Shown here piece by piece: positions 51,735-60,722 of a stretch of 64,000 bases of DNA; position 1 is the first letter of the stretch, and each line of letters begins with the position of its first letter. A program made the position numbers and the translations under genes. The DNA comes from Candidatus Muproteobacteria bacterium (GTDB lineage Bacteria; Pseudomonadota; Gammaproteobacteria; Acidiferrobacterales; Sulfurifustaceae): the NCBI GenBank assembly GCA_027449605.1, contig DAIDLH010000030.1:1-64000 (forward strand), written 5' to 3'. The notes under the pieces are model-generated. The model made no database searches, had not been told where the DNA came from, and saw nothing but the letters and a program-made list of their open reading frames with translations.

Positions 51735-53222
51735 TCAAAACCTTTCGAGTTCGGGAAACTTCAGTTTCCCGCCGTGCACGTGCATGCGCCCGAACTCGGC
51801 GCAGCGCGCCGGTTTGGGCACGGCCTTGCCCGGATTGAGCAGGCCGTCGGGATCGAACGCGGCCTTGAGCGCGTGGAACTGCGCGAGCTCCTGTTTCGTG
51901 AATTGCACGCACATCTGGTTGATCTTCTCCACGCCGACGCCGTGTTCGCCGGTGATGGTGCCGCCCACGGCCACGCACAGCTCCAGTATCTTGCCGCCCA
52001 GTTCCTCGGCGTTTTTCAGTTCGCCGGGCTTGTTGGCGTCGTAGAGAATCAGCGGGTGCAGGTTGCCGTCGCCGGCGTGAAACACGTTCGCCACCGGCAG
52101 GCCGTGCTCGCGCGACAGCGCGCTGATTCGCGCCAGCACTTTCGCGAGATGCTTGCGCGGAATGGTGCCGTCCATGCAGTAATAATCCGGCGCGAGGCGT
52201 CCGACGGCGGGGAACGCGGCCTTGCGTCCGGCCCACATGCGCAGGCGTTCGGCCTCGTCCTTGGCGGTGCGCACGCCGGTCGCGCCCTGGCGCGTCAGCA
52301 GCTCGCGCACCTGCGCAATGCCCGCGGCCACCTCTTCCTGCGTACCGTCGAGCTCGCACAACAGGATCGCCACCGCGTCGACCGGATAACCGGCCTTGGC
52401 GTATTCTTCCGCGGCGCGGATCGCGAGGTTGTCCATCATTTCGAGCCCCGCGGGCACGAAGCCGCCGGCGATGATGGCGGCGACCGCGGCGCCGGCCTTC
52501 GCGATATCGTCGAAGGCCGCGAGCACCACCTGCGCGCGCTCCGGCTTCGGCAACAGTTTCACGGTGATTTCGACGATCACGCCGAGCATGCCTTCCGAGC
52601 CGGTCATGAGCGCGAGCAGGTCGTAGCCGGGCGCGTCGAGCGTCTTGCCGCCGAGCGTCACGAGTTCGCCGTCCATGGTGAAGAACTTGAGACCCAGGAC
52701 GTTGTGCACCGTGAGGCCGTATTTCAGGCAGTGCACGCCGCCGGAGTTCTCGGCGACGTTGCCGCCGATGGAGCAGGCCAGTTGCGACGAGGGATCGGGC
52801 GCGTAGTAAAAGCCGTAGGGCGCGGCGGCGTCAGTGATCGCCAGGTTGCGCACGCCGGGTTCGACCGTGGCGGTGCGATTGGCCGGATCGACCTCAAGAA
52901 TGCGCGTGAACTTCGCGAGCGACAGCAGCACGCCGTCCTCGAGCGGCAGCGCGCCGCCGGACAGTCCGGTGCCGGCGCCGCGCGCCACCACCGAAATATG
53001 TTCCCGGCGGCACAGTTTCAGAATGCGACCCACCTGTTCGACCGTCTCCGGCAGCGCCACGATCCAGGGCAGCTTGCGATAGGCCGACAGGCCGTCGCAC
53101 TCGTACGGGCGCAGATCTTCCGCGTCCGTCAGCACCGACTCGCGCGGCAGGAACTCACGCAGCCGTCGCGCCAGCGATTGACGCGCGGTTTCCGGGGGAA
53201 TGGAAGGGCGGGCAGCGCTCAT
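51735..53222 (-). CDS. glcD: Glycolate oxidase catalytic subunit GlcD
   Basis: A 495-residue FAD-linked oxidase. FAD motifs are VVARGAGTGLSGGALPLEDGVLLS and SIGGNVAENSGGVHCLKYGLTVHNVLG; the C-terminal domain has the substrate/metal region VFHAGDGNLHPLILYD and GEHGVGVEKINQM (motifs cited in part). It oxidises glycolate (or D-lactate) to glyoxylate. With glcE it forms a minus-strand pair, and glcF is separate at 35032. Confidence 0.94.
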   Translation of the reverse strand: MSAARPSIPPETARQSLARRLREFLPRESVLTDAEDLRPYECDGLSAYRKLPWIVALPETVEQVGRILKLCRREHISVVARGAGTGLSGGALPLEDGVLLSLAKFTRILEVDPANRTATVEPGVRNLAITDAAAPYGFYYAPDPSSQLACSIGGNVAENSGGVHCLKYGLTVHNVLGLKFFTMDGELVTLGGKTLDAPGYDLLALMTGSEGMLGVIVEITVKLLPKPERAQVVLAAFDDIAKAGAAVAAIIAGGFVPAGLEMMDNLAIRAAEEYAKAGYPVDAVAILLCELDGTQEEVAAGIAQVRELLTRQGATGVRTAKDEAERLRMWAGRKAAFPAVGRLAPDYYCMDGTIPRKHLAKVLARISALSREHGLPVANVFHAGDGNLHPLILYDANKPGELKNAEELGGKILELCVAVGGTITGEHGVGVEKINQMCVQFTKQELAQFHALKAAFDPDGLLNPGKAVPKPARCAEFGRMHVHGGKLKFPELERF

Positions 53223-53281
53223 GAAGGCAAGGGTAATCCCTGGCCTCCGGGGCGTAAAGCCGGGCGCGCCGCGCCCGAAGG

Positions 53282-53803
53282 CTAGGGGCAGTTATCCATC
53301 GTGTCCGCACTGCTCAGCTTGATGAAGACCCCGAGCGACATGAGCAGCATTCCGGCGCTGGCGATGATGGCCACGGGGTAGTAAAGGAAGCCGGCCAGGT
53401 CCTGCTGGCTGTACTTGATCACCATGATCAGCGATTCGAGCACCAGCGCCACGAACACGATGCTGGCAAAACGCGTGACGCCGCGACGGATGCGGCGGAT
53501 GGCGTCGGCCGGCTTGCCGCTTTTGTCGTACTCCTGGTGCACCACCTGCGCCAGTTCGTACACGGCGAGCGCCACCACGCCCATGTGCAGCCCCTTGACC
53601 AGCCCGCCGGTGAGGTCGCCGTCGCTGAGGATCGGCTTGATGAACTCGACGATCGCCGAGGAGGCGTACAGCAACGCGAAGGACAGGAAAAACAGCGCGA
53701 ACAACGGCACCAGCACGCGCGGCACCGACTGTATCACCGCCACCAGGCCGGCGGTTTTTTCTTCCGTGTTCGTGTCGTGATTTTTGATGCTTTCATCATT
53801 CAT
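53282..53803 (-). CDS. Hypothetical inner-membrane protein, 173 residues
   Basis: Four predicted helices: VLVPLFALFFLSFALLYASS, GLHMGVVALAVYELAQVV, FASIVFVALVLESLIMVI and PVAIIASAGMLLMSLGVF. A cytoplasmic loop with EYDKSGKPADAIRRIRRGVTR lies between helices 2 and 3. Start MNDESIKN follows GGAGCAAACG. Similar unnamed membrane proteins occur in proteobacteria; I recognise no function. It stands alone between glcD and gluQ. Confidence 0.7.
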   Translation of the reverse strand: MNDESIKNHDTNTEEKTAGLVAVIQSVPRVLVPLFALFFLSFALLYASSAIVEFIKPILSDGDLTGGLVKGLHMGVVALAVYELAQVVHQEYDKSGKPADAIRRIRRGVTRFASIVFVALVLESLIMVIKYSQQDLAGFLYYPVAIIASAGMLLMSLGVFIKLSSADTMDNCP

Positions 53804-53961
53804 CGTTTGCTCCTTTCATTTCGTCAACGGGATGCTGAATTTTTCACGGGCATGCAACAACTATTGTCCCGATCAATTTGCTATGATTTCCGATCGGCGG
53901 ACAGAAGTCCGTATTTGTTTCACGGTCATCAAGCGGCAACGTGTAATTTGAATTTGACGCA

Positions 53962-54885
53962 ATGAAACTTCCAACACCGTATCGAGGCCGCTTCGCGCCG
54001 TCGCCCACCGGACCGCTGCACTTTGGTTCGATGGTCGCGGCCGTCGGAAGTTTCCTCCAGGCGAAAAGCCGCGGCGGCGAATGGCTGGTGCGTATGGAGG
54101 ATCTCGACCCGCAGCGCGAAACGCCGGGCGCGGCCGATGACATCCTGCGCACGCTCGAAGCCTTCGGCTTGCATTGGGACGGCGCGGTGCTGTATCAGAG
54201 CCGCCGCCACGGCGTGTACGAAGCGGCGCTGAAAATGCTCGAACGGCTTGACGCGATCTATCCCTGCGCGTGCAGCCGGCGCGAGATCGCCGATTCGAGC
54301 GTGAAAGGCGTGGACGGCCCGGTTTATCCCGGCACCTGTCGCGCCGGTATCGTCGAAGACCGCGCACCGCGCGCCTGGCGCGTGAAAGTGGACGGGCGGA
54401 GGATCGAATTTAACGACGCCATTCAGGGCCGCACGCTACGCGACCTGGCGGCGGATTTCGGCGACTTCGTCGTGCGGCGCGCCGACGGATTCTTCGCCTA
54501 TCAGCTCGCGGTGGTGGTGGACGACGCCGAGCAGCGTATTACCGAGGTCGTGCGCGGAGCCGATCTGATCGAATCGACGCCGCGGCAGATGCATCTGCAA
54601 AGACTTCTTGGTCTGTCGACGCCGGATTATCTGCATCTCCCGGTGGCGCTCAATGCGCGCAACGAGAAGCTCAGCAAACAGACCTTGGCGTTGCCGGTCG
54701 ATGTCGCTCATCCGCAGCAGGTGCTCGTGCGCGTCCTGCAATTCCTCGGCCAGGAACCACTGGCGGAATTATCCGAAGCCAATCTCGACGATTTCTGGCG
54801 CTGGGCCGTGAAGAATTGGCGTGTGGATCGCGTCCCGCGCGCGCCGGGGGTGGTAGTGGAAATACCTGGAGTCGGCCAGGCGTGA
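53962..54885 (+). CDS. gluQ: Glutamyl-Q tRNA(Asp) synthetase
   Basis: A 307-residue paralog of glutamyl-tRNA synthetase lacking the anticodon-binding domain. GRFAPSPTGPLHFGSMVAA holds the HIGH-type motif, YPCACSRREIA and later Cys form the zinc site, and KLSKQTLA is the KMSKS equivalent. It attaches glutamate to the queuosine base of tRNA(Asp). The C-terminus is short, as expected. No dksA is adjacent in this window. Confidence 0.93.
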   Translation: MKLPTPYRGRFAPSPTGPLHFGSMVAAVGSFLQAKSRGGEWLVRMEDLDPQRETPGAADDILRTLEAFGLHWDGAVLYQSRRHGVYEAALKMLERLDAIYPCACSRREIADSSVKGVDGPVYPGTCRAGIVEDRAPRAWRVKVDGRRIEFNDAIQGRTLRDLAADFGDFVVRRADGFFAYQLAVVVDDAEQRITEVVRGADLIESTPRQMHLQRLLGLSTPDYLHLPVALNARNEKLSKQTLALPVDVAHPQQVLVRVLQFLGQEPLAELSEANLDDFWRWAVKNWRVDRVPRAPGVVVEIPGVGQA

Positions 54886-55040
54886 ATGTGCGCTTCGATC
54901 TGTTTTGTTGACAAACCCCGAACCCGGACGCGATGCGAAGGTCTGAGCAACGGGTCAACGCACGGAGTTCAGTGTTTTTCAACGAAATTGGCCGATAGCG
55001 GACAATCAGAATTCAATCAGATATGAAAAGCCGGCGCGGC

Positions 55041-55616
55041 TCACTCGGTCTTGAGCGCTTCCACCTGGATGCGCAGCGTCGTTTTCATGTTGAATCCGTA
55101 TTGCTGACCGGAGTTGATGCCGAAGTCGGCGCGATTGAGGGTGCCGAAGGCGTCCGCGCCGCAGACTTCGCGCTTGAACATCGGGTGCGGCATGCATTTG
55201 AAAGCCTTGATCTTGAGCGCGACCGGTTTGGTCACGCCGTGTAGCGTCAGCTTGCCGGTGACGGTGGTCGGCGCGCCGTTGACGAAACCGCCCAGGGCGC
55301 CCTGGTAGCGGGCTTCCGGGAATTTGGCGGCGTCGAAAAGCTCGGGGCCGACGGCGTGCTCGTTCAGCTTGTCGTGGCCGAACTCGATGCTGGCCACGTC
55401 GACGACGACATCGACCGTGCCTTTGCCCGCGGCCTTGTCCAGCGTGACAGCGCCGCTGGTCTTGCGGAACAGCCCGCGCCATGTCGACAGGCCGCCGAAG
55501 TGATCGGCCTCGAAGCTCGGATGCGTGTGGTCCGGGTCGATTTTGTAGGTGGCCGGCGCGGCATAAGCGGCGGCGGAAGCCGTGAGCAGCAGGGCAGGGA
55601 TCAGTCGATATTTCAT
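55041..55616 (-). CDS. YceI family periplasmic protein (1)
   Basis: A 191-residue protein with a signal peptide ([17 protein letters not shown]) and the YceI lipocalin-like barrel: [40 protein letters not shown] and [14 protein letters not shown], with a NRADFGIN ending. Family members bind long isoprenoids such as polyprenyl or quinone-like chains. It is the last of a three-gene minus-strand run with another YceI gene and a cytochrome b561. Confidence 0.9.
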   Translation of the reverse strand: MKYRLIPALLLTASAAAYAAPATYKIDPDHTHPSFEADHFGGLSTWRGLFRKTSGAVTLDKAAGKGTVDVVVDVASIEFGHDKLNEHAVGPELFDAAKFPEARYQGALGGFVNGAPTTVTGKLTLHGVTKPVALKIKAFKCMPHPMFKREVCGADAFGTLNRADFGINSGQQYGFNMKTTLRIQVEALKTE

Positions 55617-55643
55617 GTTGTTCTCCTCGTTGGGTGTGTGGAA

Positions 55644-56198
55644 TCAGTTGTTGGTTGCGGTGACCGCGTGGACTTTGATGACGACCTCGTCGGCGACCAC
55701 GTCGGTCGCTTCCCATTCGCCGGCGCCGACCTTGAAATCGGTCCGGTGAATGCGGACCGTGCCATCATATGCTCGGGCTTTGCCGCCGTCCTTCACCGTC
55801 ACCGGGAAACGGACCTCGCGGGAGATGCCTTTGATGACGATCTTACCCGCCGCCTCGATCTGCGTCGGCGACAGGATTTTCAGGGAAGTGCTGCGGAACG
55901 TAGCGGTCGGAAAGCGCGCAGCGTCGAGCCATGCGGGTTTCAGTATCTCCCGGTTGTATTCGGCGTTGCCGACGTCGAAGCTCGCGACGTCGATGGTGAA
56001 TTGCGCGCTCGCGCGCGCCGGGCGGGCGGGATCGAAGTCGATCGACGCATGAAATTTCGTGAAGGCCGCGTCCACCTGCACGCCCATCTGGGTCACCGTG
56101 ATCGTGACAGTGCTGGGGGGAATCTGTACGGGCTGCGCGCTGCCGACGGGCAGGATCGCGGCGGCCAGCAGCGCGATGGGCAGGATCATGGATTTCAT
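55644..56198 (-). CDS. YceI family periplasmic protein (2)
   Basis: A 184-residue paralog with a signal peptide (MILPIALLAAAILPVGSAQ) and the YceI fold in a more divergent form: VDAAFTKFHASIDFDPARP, FPTATFRSTSLKIL, IKGISREVRFPVTVKDGG and IHRTDFKVGAGEW. ATG 56198 follows AAGGGA at good spacing. It lies between the cytochrome b561 gene (19 bases upstream) and YceI (1), so all three should be co-transcribed. Confidence 0.88.
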   Translation of the reverse strand: MKSMILPIALLAAAILPVGSAQPVQIPPSTVTITVTQMGVQVDAAFTKFHASIDFDPARPARASAQFTIDVASFDVGNAEYNREILKPAWLDAARFPTATFRSTSLKILSPTQIEAAGKIVIKGISREVRFPVTVKDGGKARAYDGTVRIHRTDFKVGAGEWEATDVVADEVVIKVHAVTATNN

Positions 56199-56217
56199 CG
56201 CCAAATCCCTTGAATGG

Positions 56218-56769
56218 TCAGGAGCGACGCTTCAAGACGGGCAGCATGCTCGTCAACACTGTATCGCGATAATGGACGTGGTGCACCAACGCCGCCGCGG
56301 CGTGCAGCAACACGCCGGTGGCCATGGCATAGGACAGCCACGCATGGGTTAGTCGCAGCGGTTCGATCAGCGTCGGAGTTTTGCCGAACAGCACCGGCAA
56401 CTCGAAGCGGCCGAAATAGACGACCGGAAAACCCGCCGCCAGCGAATGCAGGTAGCCGGAGACCGGGACCGCCAGCGTCGTGAAGTACAACGCGTAGTGC
56501 ATCCACAATGCCGCGCGCCGTTGCAGCGGCGACACTGTCGCCGGCAATTCCGGCGGCGGCGACAGCCAGCGCCAGCCGAGGCGCGCCACGCTCAGCGCGA
56601 ACAGGGTCACGCCCAGCCATTTGTGCCAGCTGAAATACCTGAGCTTGGTCGGCGTGATGCCTTCCATGCCGGTCATCACCCAGCCGAGGCCGAATGCATA
56701 GGCGATGCCCAGGGCCAGCAGCCAATGCAGCCATTTGTACGTGGCGTTGTAGCGTTCCGGGGGCGTCAT
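56218..56769 (-). CDS. Cytochrome b561 family membrane protein
   Basis: A 183-residue diheme membrane protein. Four helices carry the His ligands: YKWLHWLLALGIAYAFGLG, SWHKWLGVTLFALSVARL, ALWMHYALYFTTLAVPVSGY and THAWLSYAMATGVLLHAAAALVHH. ATG 56769 (MTPPERYNATYKW) follows AGGA with good spacing; TTG 56784 is the longer option. The pairing with YceI genes matches E. coli yceJ-yceI and suggests quinone-linked electron transfer in or near the periplasm. Confidence 0.9.
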   Translation of the reverse strand: MTPPERYNATYKWLHWLLALGIAYAFGLGWVMTGMEGITPTKLRYFSWHKWLGVTLFALSVARLGWRWLSPPPELPATVSPLQRRAALWMHYALYFTTLAVPVSGYLHSLAAGFPVVYFGRFELPVLFGKTPTLIEPLRLTHAWLSYAMATGVLLHAAAALVHHVHYRDTVLTSMLPVLKRRS

Positions 56770-57112
56770 CTTCAGTCCTGTCAACGCAGGCGCGACATCG
56801 TGTCGCCGCCGCTTGGTCCGCCATTATGCTTCGCATCCGAACGGCAAAACACCCACCCCGCGAGGCGCGGAAATTCCGCATGGTCGGCGCCGAAAACGCG
56901 GCCAGAGACAATACCGCCAATATTCAAAACAGTTGTTCTCCGGCCCCGGTCGTCCGCCGGTTTGTCTGCCTTATCGCGGAGGGGAATCCTCCTCTTGATC
57001 GCGCGCCGTCCGCGGCGTTACCGTATACCGCCATAGACGGATCGGGACGGAAAGAAGTTGCAGTGCGCCGGGTCCGGGCGCAAACCGAAACGGAATCCGG
57101 GAGAGGATCGTC
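56770..57112. other. Gap of about 340 bases between divergent genes, nothing assigned
   Basis: Should hold the promoters of the cytochrome b561 run (minus) and the beta-hydroxylase gene (plus). Short frames here lack motifs. GAGAGGATCGTC just before 57113 is the ribosome site of the plus-strand gene. Confidence 0.4.
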
Positions 57113-57891
57113 ATGGATTACCATCCTTTCAAGGCTGCGGTAAATCGTTATCTGTCGAAAAGCGTGGGCGAGACGAAGCGTCCGGTGTTTTTCGATATCG
57201 ACGCTACCTGCCCGCGCTCAACGACATCACCCGCCACTACGCCACCATCCGCAGCGAGTTTGAGCGCGTGTGGCATCTCGATCCGGCGATGCCGGCTTAC
57301 CATGAAGTGGATCCAGGCGAGCGCGCCATTTCCGCAACGGTCGATCCCGACAAGAAGTGGAACGTCTTCATGCTGTACGTGTTCGGCTACAAGCTGGAGC
57401 GGAATCGTTCGCTGTGCCCCGAAACCTGCCGGATTCTCGAGCGGGTCCCGAACCTGATCCAGGCCTTCTTCTCCATCCTCGAACCGGGCAAGTCGGTTCC
57501 CCTGCATGAAGGCCCTTACATGGGATATCTGCGTTACCACCTGGGATTGTCCATCCCCAGGGAAAATCCGCCGAAACTGATCGTCAACTCGCATGAGTAC
57601 GTCTGGAAACCGGGGGAGGCCGTGTTGTTCGACGATTCCTGGCCGCATCAGGTGATCAACCACAGCAATGAAATCCGGGCGGTGCTGATCGTCGACGTGC
57701 TCCGACGGCTGCCGTTGCTGCCCGCGGTCGTCAATAAACTGGTCACCCGCTGCGTCTTCCGTCCTCTCTACGGGAAAGCGGTGGCGCGCCGGGCCGATGG
57801 AGTTTTGCGCAACGACGAAACCAAGCCGGCCGGCGGGGCGGACAAACCGTCGGCGCGCGCATCGAACCCGCCAAATACTTTTCTCCATTAA
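57113..57891 (+). pseudogene. Aspartyl/asparaginyl beta-hydroxylase family protein, frameshifted
   Basis: ATG 57113 gives MDYHPFKAAVNRYLSKSVGE and VFFDIDATCP, then the frame breaks near 57214. The rest (ALNDITRHYATIRSEFERVW onward) is in another frame and contains the dioxygenase core: SVPLHEGPYMGYLRYHLGL (iron His and Glu/Gly side), EAVLFDDSWPHQVINHS (second His and Arg side). Adding one base at CCCG-GCGCTC restores a continuous protein of about 259 residues. The family includes LpxO-type lipid A hydroxylases. The lesion may be real or a sequence error. Confidence 0.8.
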
Positions 57892-58182
57892 CAGCTTGCT
57901 CTCAGCAGTACGAAGCTGAACGTAAAGCACTCCTCGAGTCCGAGACAAAATAAACAAGTAACAACAGGACTTGGACGACAGATGTAATGTTTTAGCCGCC
58001 GCCAAAACACCCGGCATTTTGCGGTGTCAGAGCCTCGGGCGAGGCAAAATGGCACGTCTTTTGCTCTATTTCTGGATTATAGGGACGACCGGACATACTC
58101 ACGGCGCAGGACGCGACAGTGTCCGTGCGCCTTTTTTTGCTTGTTCACAAGGCAGGAACAGGCAACTCGTCTGGAGTGACTC

Positions 58183-59127
58183 ATGGGTAAAGACAACGTG
58201 GAAATAACCGATCGTGTAGACGCTTGCGTGACGCCGGCCGGCGCATCCGGTCGGCCGGCGATGCCCTGTCTCGTGCATGTCTCGGACACGCTTGCCGATA
58301 CGGCCTACCGGCTTTCCAGCGACAAGGAATGCACGATCGGGCGCGCGCCGGAAAACGACGTGTGTATCCGGGATCAAATCGTCAGTCAGCGCCACGCCCG
58401 TGTCGTCATGGGCCCCGCGGGCGAGGCTTTCGTCGAGGATCTGCGCAGCACCAACGGCACATACGTTAACGGCAAGAAGGTGGCGCGGCAGGTGCTTCGG
58501 GACGGTGACAAAATTCACATCGGTCCGCGCCACGTGCTGGAATTCTGCTACCGGGTCAACGCCGCGCCGGGTGGCGGTGGCGATGCGGATGCAAACCGGG
58601 ACGCCCTGACCGGCGTTTATGCCAGGAAATATCTGCTCATGCGGATCGATGAGGATTTTGCCCATGCCAGGAGACAGCGCGAAAACCTGGCGCTGCTGCT
58701 GTTCGATGTCGACAGTTTCGACGAGATCAGGCAAATGCACGGGTCGGCCGCGGGGGACATGGTGCTGCGCGAGGTGGCGAAGGTCGTCAGCGCCGTGCTG
58801 CGCCGGGAAGATATTTTCGCCCGCTACGACGATCACACTTTTGCCGTGCTCCTGCGCAATCAGGAGGAGGCGGCGGTCGTGGCGCTGGCGCAGCGTATCG
58901 GCCGGGCCGTGAAATACCACGCCTTCAGCAAGGAAGGAAAAAAAGTCCGCGTGACCGTCAGTCTCGGCATCGGCAGCCTCACGAGGAACATGAAAAACGC
59001 GATGGACTTGATCGGCGATGTTCAGGATTTCCTGGGCAAGGCCAGGCGCGCGGGACGCGACACCATCAACGGCAGCCAGAGCATACGCGCCATTTTCCGG
59101 CAGATGGCAAACAGACACGTGGCTTGA
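58183..59127 (+). CDS. FHA-GGDEF protein with degenerate GGDEF site
   Basis: A 314-residue protein. The N-terminal FHA domain (about residues 28-125) has CTIGRAPENDVCI, SQRHARV and LRSTNGTYVNG, which bind phosphothreonine. The GGDEF domain (about 140-300) keeps NRDALTGVYARKYL and LLLFDVDSFDEI, but the signature expected at ARY(GGDEF)AVLL reads ARYDDHTFAVLL (D216 to F220), so cyclase activity is unlikely. ATG 58183 follows GGAG. It may act as a c-di-GMP or GTP receptor or a scaffold. Confidence 0.9.
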   Translation: MGKDNVEITDRVDACVTPAGASGRPAMPCLVHVSDTLADTAYRLSSDKECTIGRAPENDVCIRDQIVSQRHARVVMGPAGEAFVEDLRSTNGTYVNGKKVARQVLRDGDKIHIGPRHVLEFCYRVNAAPGGGGDADANRDALTGVYARKYLLMRIDEDFAHARRQRENLALLLFDVDSFDEIRQMHGSAAGDMVLREVAKVVSAVLRREDIFARYDDHTFAVLLRNQEEAAVVALAQRIGRAVKYHAFSKEGKKVRVTVSLGIGSLTRNMKNAMDLIGDVQDFLGKARRAGRDTINGSQSIRAIFRQMANRHVA

Positions 59128-59142
59128 GGCAAGACACAGTAA

Positions 59143-59190
59143 AAGGGGCGGCTGGATTTATTTTTAATCCCGCCGCCCCTTTTTTTTACG
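59143..59190 (+). terminator. Rho-independent terminator after the FHA-GGDEF gene
   Basis: AAAAGGGGCGGC and GCCGCCCCTTTT are inverted arms with a 19-base loop that itself contains GGATT/AATCC, followed by a T run to 59188. Confidence 0.85.
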
Positions 59191-59271
59191 CATTCCTTGC
59201 GTAACCGGTTGAAGCATAAACATCCTTTTCCGTGCTGGCCAACGGGTAATCCGCATGGTACATCAGTGAGC

Positions 59272-59871
59272 ATGGAATTCTGGTTCGAATTCGCCAGCAC
59301 CTACTCTTATCCCGCCGCATGGCGCATCGAGGCGCTCGCCCAATCGCAATGCGTGCCGATTATCTGGAAGCCGTTTCTGCTGGGTCCGGTGTTTCGCTCG
59401 CAAGGCTGGACTGATTCCCCGTTCAATCTGTTTCCAGCGAAAGGACGCTACATGTGGCGCGACCTGGAGCGAATCTGCGCCGAACTTTCGATCCCGTTCC
59501 GTCGCCCCACGCAGTTCCCGCGCAACGGCTTGCTTGCGGCGCGTATCGCCTGCTGGTTCGAGGGAAAGCCCTGGGTGCCGGAGTTTGTCCGCGCCGTGTA
59601 CCGGGCGAATTTCGTCGAGGACCTCGATATTTCGGATGCTAAGCTGCTGGCGAGCTATCTCGACAGCCTGGGCCAGCCCGGCGGCGAGCTGATCCAGCAA
59701 GCGCAGTCACCCGAGAGCAAAGACAAGCTTCGTGCCCAGACCGAGCGCGCCGTGGCGCTCGGAATTTTTGGGGCGCCGACGTTTGTGGTCGGCCCGGAGC
59801 TGTTCTGGGGAAATGACCGGCTGGAGGCGGCTTTATCTTGGTACAGGTCGCATCAACAAACGGGACCTTGA
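59272..59871 (+). CDS. DsbA-family 2-hydroxychromene-2-carboxylate isomerase-like protein
   Basis: A 199-residue thioredoxin-fold protein of the HCCA isomerase/kappa-GST-like group: EFWFEFASTYSYPAAWRIE at the N-terminus (Ser in place of a CxxC), WKPFLLGPVFRSQGW, and the C-terminal GIFGAPTFVVGPELFWGNDRLE. It probably uses glutathione as cofactor. ATG 59272 is used; a GTG two codons upstream is possible. No naphthalene-pathway genes are near, so the physiological substrate is unknown. Confidence 0.87.
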   Translation: MEFWFEFASTYSYPAAWRIEALAQSQCVPIIWKPFLLGPVFRSQGWTDSPFNLFPAKGRYMWRDLERICAELSIPFRRPTQFPRNGLLAARIACWFEGKPWVPEFVRAVYRANFVEDLDISDAKLLASYLDSLGQPGGELIQQAQSPESKDKLRAQTERAVALGIFGAPTFVVGPELFWGNDRLEAALSWYRSHQQTGP

Positions 59872-59914
59872 CCGCGGTTCTTGGCATTCAGGTATTTTGA
59901 CGTGGAAGGCACGG

Positions 59915-60544
59915 CTATGGACTCTTGCCAGCAGCTTTGGCCCATGCAGCGCGGCGCCTCGTGACTTCAGGCCAGTAATCATCGGCGCTCAGGCTATAGG
60001 AAGCCATGTCCACGCCTACGGCATATTTCGACACTCGGATGGCCGCGCCGGCACGTTTCCAATAAAAAATCGTATTTGTGAACTTGGCCCCCGCTCTGGT
60101 GCGGATCTCTTCGGTGTCTTTCCCTGTTGGCGGACCATATTTGATTGTGAGGGCGGCAATCAAGTCGTCGAAGGCCATGGAGTCGAGTGACGCATATCCA
60201 TACATCAGCCGGTCGGCGATGAAGTGGAAATCGATGGCCCTGATGCGATGGCCGGCGACCTCAGAAAGCGCAGTGGGTGGAGCGCGATCGTCAATAGCTT
60301 TCTCGCAAAATAGATCTGCTTCCGTCTGTTTGCGCTGCCAGAACTTTTTTAGCTTTTCATTAAGGGGCCTCGTGGCCTCCTGCTTCGGATCGCTGCAAAT
60401 AAGTTCCGGGTACCTTGTCCTTAGCTCTTTCTCTGTTGAACCGATCTTTAATCCTTTGAACTCAAGCGAATCATCGGCGTAAGTGCTGGATGCCGTGAAC
60501 AGCAGCAGAACCAAAACAGCCGGTAACAGGTGGTCTTTAGGCAT
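59915..60544 (-). CDS. Secreted hypothetical protein, 209 residues
   Basis: A signal peptide (LLPAVLVLLLFTASSTYAD) precedes a soluble domain: LEFKGLKIGSTEKELRTRYP, HRIRAIDFHFIADRLMYGYASL, FDDLIAALTIKYGPPTGKD and FYWKRAGAAIRVSKYAVGVD. The GLKIGSTEKEL..YP and KYG.P pattern resembles small outer-envelope or periplasmic proteins with repeat BamE-like elements, but I cannot name a family. ATG 60544 is preferred over GTG 60574. Base composition is a little lower in GC than the upstream region. Confidence 0.65.
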   Translation of the reverse strand: MPKDHLLPAVLVLLLFTASSTYADDSLEFKGLKIGSTEKELRTRYPELICSDPKQEATRPLNEKLKKFWQRKQTEADLFCEKAIDDRAPPTALSEVAGHRIRAIDFHFIADRLMYGYASLDSMAFDDLIAALTIKYGPPTGKDTEEIRTRAGAKFTNTIFYWKRAGAAIRVSKYAVGVDMASYSLSADDYWPEVTRRRAAWAKAAGKSP

Positions 60545-60595
60545 ATTCGAAAAATACGTAAATAAAATAGACACCCAAGTATATTCTATGAATGA

Positions 60596-60716
60596 AGCAG
60601 CAGTAAAAAGGGACGGAGCGAACCTCCCCCGATTTCACAGACGCCTCGATAGGGGAGAATTGTGAAATCAGAGGCCGTCGTGGTTTTCTGTCCCAATTCG
60701 GTATCGACAGACAAGT
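60596..60716. repeat. Possible degenerate mobile-element remnant
   Basis: AAAAAGGGACGGAGCGAACC at 60605 resembles the AAAAGGGGACGG motif common at REP/RAYT-type loci, and GATTTCACA (60632-60640) pairs with TGTGAAATC (60662-60670). There is no open frame of note. It marks the left side of the HigBA/TcmP islet. Confidence 0.3.
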
Positions 60717-60722
60717 AAAGCT

